Position numbers and translations under genes: made by a program. From NCBI GenBank assembly GCA_030150795.1, contig JASLFF010000150.1, positions 1 through 8,866 of the forward strand: a DNA stretch of 8,866 nucleotides. Direction: 5' to 3'. The stretch comes from Terriglobales bacterium (lineage in GTDB: Bacteria; Acidobacteriota; Terriglobia; Terriglobales; Gp1-AA117). Under the pieces are notes generated by a model. It was not told the origin of the DNA, searched no databases, and was given only the letters and a program-made list of their open reading frames with translations. Within the stretch, counting starts at the first letter, position 1. Each line of letters opens with the position of its first letter. Positions 6,060 to 8,866 of the stretch are shown here, piece by piece.

Positions 6060-7397
6060 AGGGCGACGTACATGGAATTCGACCGCCACTTTCCCTCCCG
6101 TACACCAGCACACCAGGTGACATGCCTGAAGATTTTCCTGTTGAAGAACAGCATCCAGATCGTCTATTTGCTGTGGCAGCTCGAATGGTGGAGGTGGAGC
6201 AGTAATCCCGCGCGGTTCCCATATGATCACGCGATGGTCTTCCAACAGGTTATCAAGCAAACGATACCAATACTCCAATCCTTGACCCAGCGCATTCAGC
6301 GCAACTATCGGGACACCTGTTGTTCCAGCTACATAGTAGGTAAGTTCCGATCCATCTCTATTAACGGTTTTCCGTTCCAGTTTGCCGGCTAATTCACGGG
6401 CGCGAGACCTGCGAGATGCCAGGGCCTTGTCTTGGTCCTTGCGCAGCGATTCTAAAAGCGTTATGCAGGCTTCTTCGTCAAACAAGGCGCTGTCTGGAGA
6501 AATACCTGCGATACGATAAGCTTCCGATTCGGACGGTCCTGACGTTCCCTCCTTCAGGATTTCTCCCGGACTGGAGAGGCGTTCCTGGAGGATCTGGTCG
6601 ATCGCATTTAGAGATTTCGCATCTCTGGCCGGAAGAAGGCTTACGCCGTATGCAATGCTGATGCACTCAAACAGAGCCGCCAATGGAGTCTTCTGGGGAC
6701 TGGCAATGCGGAAGTGGGAGTTTGCGGTGCCCTGTGTCTGCGAGATCCTTAGAAGCAGTTCTGCAGCCATGCCGGCGGACATCAGATTCACGCCTGCATT
6801 TGCCTGTGCAACAAAGCGCAATGCCTGATAGTCAAAGTATTGCGGTGACCGTTCTTCAATCTCAGCTTTCAAGGAGTGCAGCGCCAACAGGAAACGGGAA
6901 AGAACGCTTCTTTGCTTTAGGGCTGAATGCTCGCGACCCAGGACCAATGAAGTTGAGAACGTGCGGTACGTGATGTTCTGGGCCTTACAACGCTGCGCAA
7001 CTTCCTGGTACAGTGCCTGCGCTGCTGTGTTTTGGTCGGCGTCGTCATAGCAAACAAAATTGAATTCCCGGGTGCCGATGCGAGCGCACGTCGCGAAAAG
7101 CCGGTCCAGAGTTTCTGGAGAACTTTCGGGAACTTCAACATTCACGAAATACCAGCATTCCGCTGCATCTACAGAAGAATGTGCATCCGCCGGTTGCAGG
7201 CCGCTCACCATTTCCGGCTGAGACTTTTTGCTTTGCTGCGGGGCAACGTGGGCCACCAAGGCAGGTATCTGTTGTGAGGCCACACCACTGGCTGGGTCAG
7301 CAAAATAGAAAACCCTGTCATCCGACGCACTCAGGCACTGCGCCGCAAAATGACTACCCAGGCAGCTTTCAATGCCATGAATAAAGATGTTCCGCAT
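6057..7397 (-). CDS. Degenerate SDR-like NAD(P)-binding domain fused to the N-terminal part of an alpha/beta hydrolase
   Basis: The ORF can be read from a TTG at 7457, but the ATG at 7397 is preferred. It begins MRNIFIHG, the expected first strand of a Rossmann fold, and avoids overlap with the cyclase gene. From that start 446 residues precede the TAA. Residues 1-255 resemble extended SDR/thioester-reductase proteins, but the glycine motif reads HGIESCLGSH (TGxxGxxG is degraded), and at the YxxxK position Y130 is followed by V134 instead of Lys, so oxidoreductase activity is doubtful. After a linker, residues about 345-446 start an alpha/beta hydrolase, with IVALNALGQG (364-373), WEPRG (393-397) and a nucleophile elbow CWCTGG (430-435) where Cys432 replaces the usual Ser. 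Catalytic Asp and His are encoded beyond the stop. Without the stop the protein would be about 659 residues. Confidence 0.72.
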   Translation of the reverse strand: MRNIFIHGIESCLGSHFAAQCLSASDDRVFYFADPASGVASQQIPALVAHVAPQQSKKSQPEMVSGLQPADAHSSVDAAECWYFVNVEVPESSPETLDRLFATCARIGTREFNFVCYDDADQNTAAQALYQEVAQRCKAQNITYRTFSTSLVLGREHSALKQRSVLSRFLLALHSLKAEIEERSPQYFDYQALRFVAQANAGVNLMSAGMAAELLLRISQTQGTANSHFRIASPQKTPLAALFECISIAYGVSLLPARDAKSLNAIDQILQERLSSPGEILKEGTSGPSESEAYRIAGISPDSALFDEEACITLLESLRKDQDKALASRRSRARELAGKLERKTVNRDGSELTYYVAGTTGVPIVALNALGQGLEYWYRLLDNLLEDHRVIIWEPRGITAPPPPFELPQQIDDLDAVLQQENLQACHLVCWCTGGKVAVEFHVRRP

Positions 7398-7440
7398 ACT
7401 CAACGCCCCCGACTTCAGGAACAAGTAAACAAACCTTTTC

Positions 7441-8121
7441 TTATGAGGTAATGGCAAATGCCCGAACAGGAAAACTTCCGAAAGATTTTACTTTTACCGG
7501 TACAGCAAAGAAACGAAAGCCATCAGCCGGGAGTTCTCCGAGGTTGGTGAGGTGCTCCACGATAGGGATGTTCTGCTGCAAGAGTAGCGTGTGCACGGGC
7601 CGGGATTTATCGTGAATGTCGTCAATATTCATTGAGTCGATTCCCACCAGCGCCACTCTGCTTTCGGCCAGAAATTCAGCTGCCTTGACGGTAAGAAAAG
7701 GCGGAGCGTCAAAATAATCCTCACTCAACCAATAACGTGACCATCCCGTATGCACTAGCACAGCTTTACCGGCCAATTGCCTGCCCTTAAGCAATTCCAC
7801 ATCCACAGCCCGATCTCGATCAGCCGTGATGCGAACTCCAGGCAGATCAGCCAGAGAATCCAATGGCAATTCTGAGAGGTCTTTACCTTTCGGGAAACGA
7901 TGGAAAGGCGCGTCCACGTATGTCCCCGTATTGGCCACCATTTCAATCCTGCCGATGTGAAACTCTGTTCCCGGAGCATAGAATGCCTTTGAAGATTCCC
8001 GGCTGCGATAGTCACTAATCACAGGCCCAGGCATTCCTTTATAGGTAACCATCCCGTGTTCCACGGTGTGGCTGACATCAATAAGCCTCTTGCTTCCATT
8101 TGCTGAGAGAGACTGATTCAT
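7441..8121 (-). CDS. Cyclase family protein (kynurenine-formamidase-like fold) with altered metal motif
   Basis: The 226-residue product matches the cyclase/KynB family in length and order of motifs: DVSHTV near the N-terminus (15-20), the central signature at 64-74, VGIDSMNIDD (159-168), H177 and E189 (VEHLTNL). Family enzymes are metal-dependent hydrolases or cyclases that open or close amide or lactone bonds. The usual HxGTHxDxPxH signature reads NTGTYVDAPFH here: the first two histidines are Asn64 and Tyr68, while Asp70 and His74 are kept. This may be a natural subgroup with a different metal site or a non-hydrolytic role. The gene starts 10 bases after the regulator stop with no clear ribosome binding site, so it is probably translationally coupled. 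Its stop is 43 bases before the preferred start of the next gene. Confidence 0.86.
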   Translation of the reverse strand: MNQSLSANGSKRLIDVSHTVEHGMVTYKGMPGPVISDYRSRESSKAFYAPGTEFHIGRIEMVANTGTYVDAPFHRFPKGKDLSELPLDSLADLPGVRITADRDRAVDVELLKGRQLAGKAVLVHTGWSRYWLSEDYFDAPPFLTVKAAEFLAESRVALVGIDSMNIDDIHDKSRPVHTLLLQQNIPIVEHLTNLGELPADGFRFFAVPVKVKSFGSFPVRAFAITS

Positions 8122-8131
8122 TTTGGGAACG

Positions 8132-8860
8132 TTAGATACTGTTGAAGAACGGCCCCGGCTGTGAGACTTTCCCTAGACCGGAGAATGTTGAGACCCGGCA
8201 GTCTCGTTCCTGTGGCTCAGCACTGGCCAGTACTGTTGAATTCTTTCCTTGCCTGCTGGTCTCAAGCGGCATGGAAACTCCGCACAAATCGGTATTGACG
8301 AGGTCACGGCGGTGATGGGCCTTCAACTTCATCAGTACATTCGATACATGGAATTTCACTGTGCTCTCAGAGATGCGCAGTAGTTGCGCCATTTCCCGGT
8401 TCGAGTATCGTTTGCGCAGGAGCTCAAGCACCTGATTCTCCCGTGCGGTAAGCATCTCCACACCGGTGCTTACAGTAAAGCGTTGCGACGTAAGCTCCAC
8501 GTAGATGCGAATAATCTCACGAGATGCCCACACGCGGCCCGAAGCGACTGCCTCAATGGCGGCGCCAAGCAGCTGCGAAGACTCACTGTGGGTAATAAAG
8601 CCGGCAATGCCAGAGTGGAGCAAGCGGGCCACTTCAATTTCCGGCTTGGCGGAATCGAGCGCCATGAACGCACACCCAGGAATGGCCGCCGACAACCCGT
8701 CAAGATACTCTGTTAATGGAAGCGGCAACCCCCAAAGATCAATCAGGACCACAACACGCTGGCCCGCAGGAAAAGGGTGGGCGATCTTCACATGATCCGT
8801 CAGAACCACTGGGACCATCTTGTTGACTCGAACAAGCTCAGCAAGGTGGTGTGCCGCCAA
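8132..8860 (-). CDS. LuxR/NarL-type transcriptional regulator with atypical receiver domain, 5' end cut by window edge
   Basis: The visible 242 residues start at a TTG, but the frame stays open to the window edge, so the true start is probably beyond it. Residues 1-118 match the latter part of a receiver domain: D41 in VVVLIDLWG is the phospho-acceptor position and S70 the switch position. The conserved lysine after the GxxGF turn is His91 (GIAGFITH), which suggests weakened or absent phosphorelay. The acidic pair would fall outside the window. Residues about 137-188 form a clear LuxR helix-turn-helix (LTAREN, then SNREMAQLL, then ISESTVKFHVSNVLMKLKA). About 54 extra residues of low complexity follow the HTH, where NarL-type proteins usually end. 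Being first in the unit, it is likely a pathway-specific regulator and may control its own operon. Its promoter lies outside the window. Confidence 0.85.
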   Translation of the reverse strand: MAAHHLAELVRVNKMVPVVLTDHVKIAHPFPAGQRVVVLIDLWGLPLPLTEYLDGLSAAIPGCAFMALDSAKPEIEVARLLHSGIAGFITHSESSQLLGAAIEAVASGRVWASREIIRIYVELTSQRFTVSTGVEMLTARENQVLELLRKRYSNREMAQLLRISESTVKFHVSNVLMKLKAHHRRDLVNTDLCGVSMPLETSRQGKNSTVLASAEPQERDCRVSTFSGLGKVSQPGPFFNSI

Positions 8861-8866
8861 TGAATG

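Noticed and set aside
7398..7457. TTG start at 7457 for the SDR-hydrolase fusion
   Set aside because: It adds 20 Lys/Leu-rich residues before the Rossmann strand and overlaps the cyclase stop; the ATG at 7397 fits the domain start better, although its ribosome binding site is weak.

Overview
The window carries a compact biosynthetic-type gene cluster. All eight genes lie on the minus strand, so transcription runs from high to low coordinates. No tRNA, rRNA, CRISPR array, transposase or phage gene was seen. Base composition is near 50-55% GC by eye, most starts have AGGAG-type ribosome binding sites, and genes are tightly packed. This fits a soil-type bacterium of medium GC, for example Acidobacteriota, but the sequence alone does not settle the phylum (low confidence).

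In transcription order: (1) a LuxR-type regulator with an atypical receiver domain, cut by the right edge of the window (8132-8860+); (2) a cyclase/kynurenine-formamidase-family protein with altered metal-site residues (7441-8121); (3) a fusion of a degenerate NAD(P)-binding SDR-like domain with an alpha/beta hydrolase (7397 down to 5418), interrupted by one in-frame TAA at 6057-6059 so that it reads as two ORFs; (4) an AMP-forming fatty-acyl ligase (3801-5405); (5) a freestanding acyl carrier protein (3514-3801); (6) an amidohydrolase-2 TIM-barrel enzyme (2540-3517). A gap of 287 bases follows, then (7) a haem-oxygenase-like diiron oxidase/oxygenase, HDO (1509-2252), and (8) a nicotianamine-synthase-like protein fused to a GNAT acyltransferase (94-1500).

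Several junctions show translational coupling. Ligase and ACP overlap by 1 base, ACP and amidohydrolase overlap as ATGA, hydrolase and ligase are 12 bases apart, HDO and NAS-GNAT are 8 bases apart, and regulator and cyclase are 10 bases apart. The first six genes look like one transcription unit. The last two are either its continuation or a second unit starting in the 287-base gap.

Inferred logic, not demonstrated: the ligase activates a fatty or other carboxylic acid and loads it on the ACP. The NAS-like domain supplies an aminobutyryl-type or otherwise SAM-derived unit, and the fused GNAT acylates an amine, perhaps from the acyl-ACP. The HDO, cyclase, amidohydrolase and hydrolase tailor the product. 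No NRPS, PKS ketosynthase or condensation domain and no transporter is present here. I do not recognise this combination as a named pathway. An acylated small molecule or a metallophore-like product is the most economical guess.
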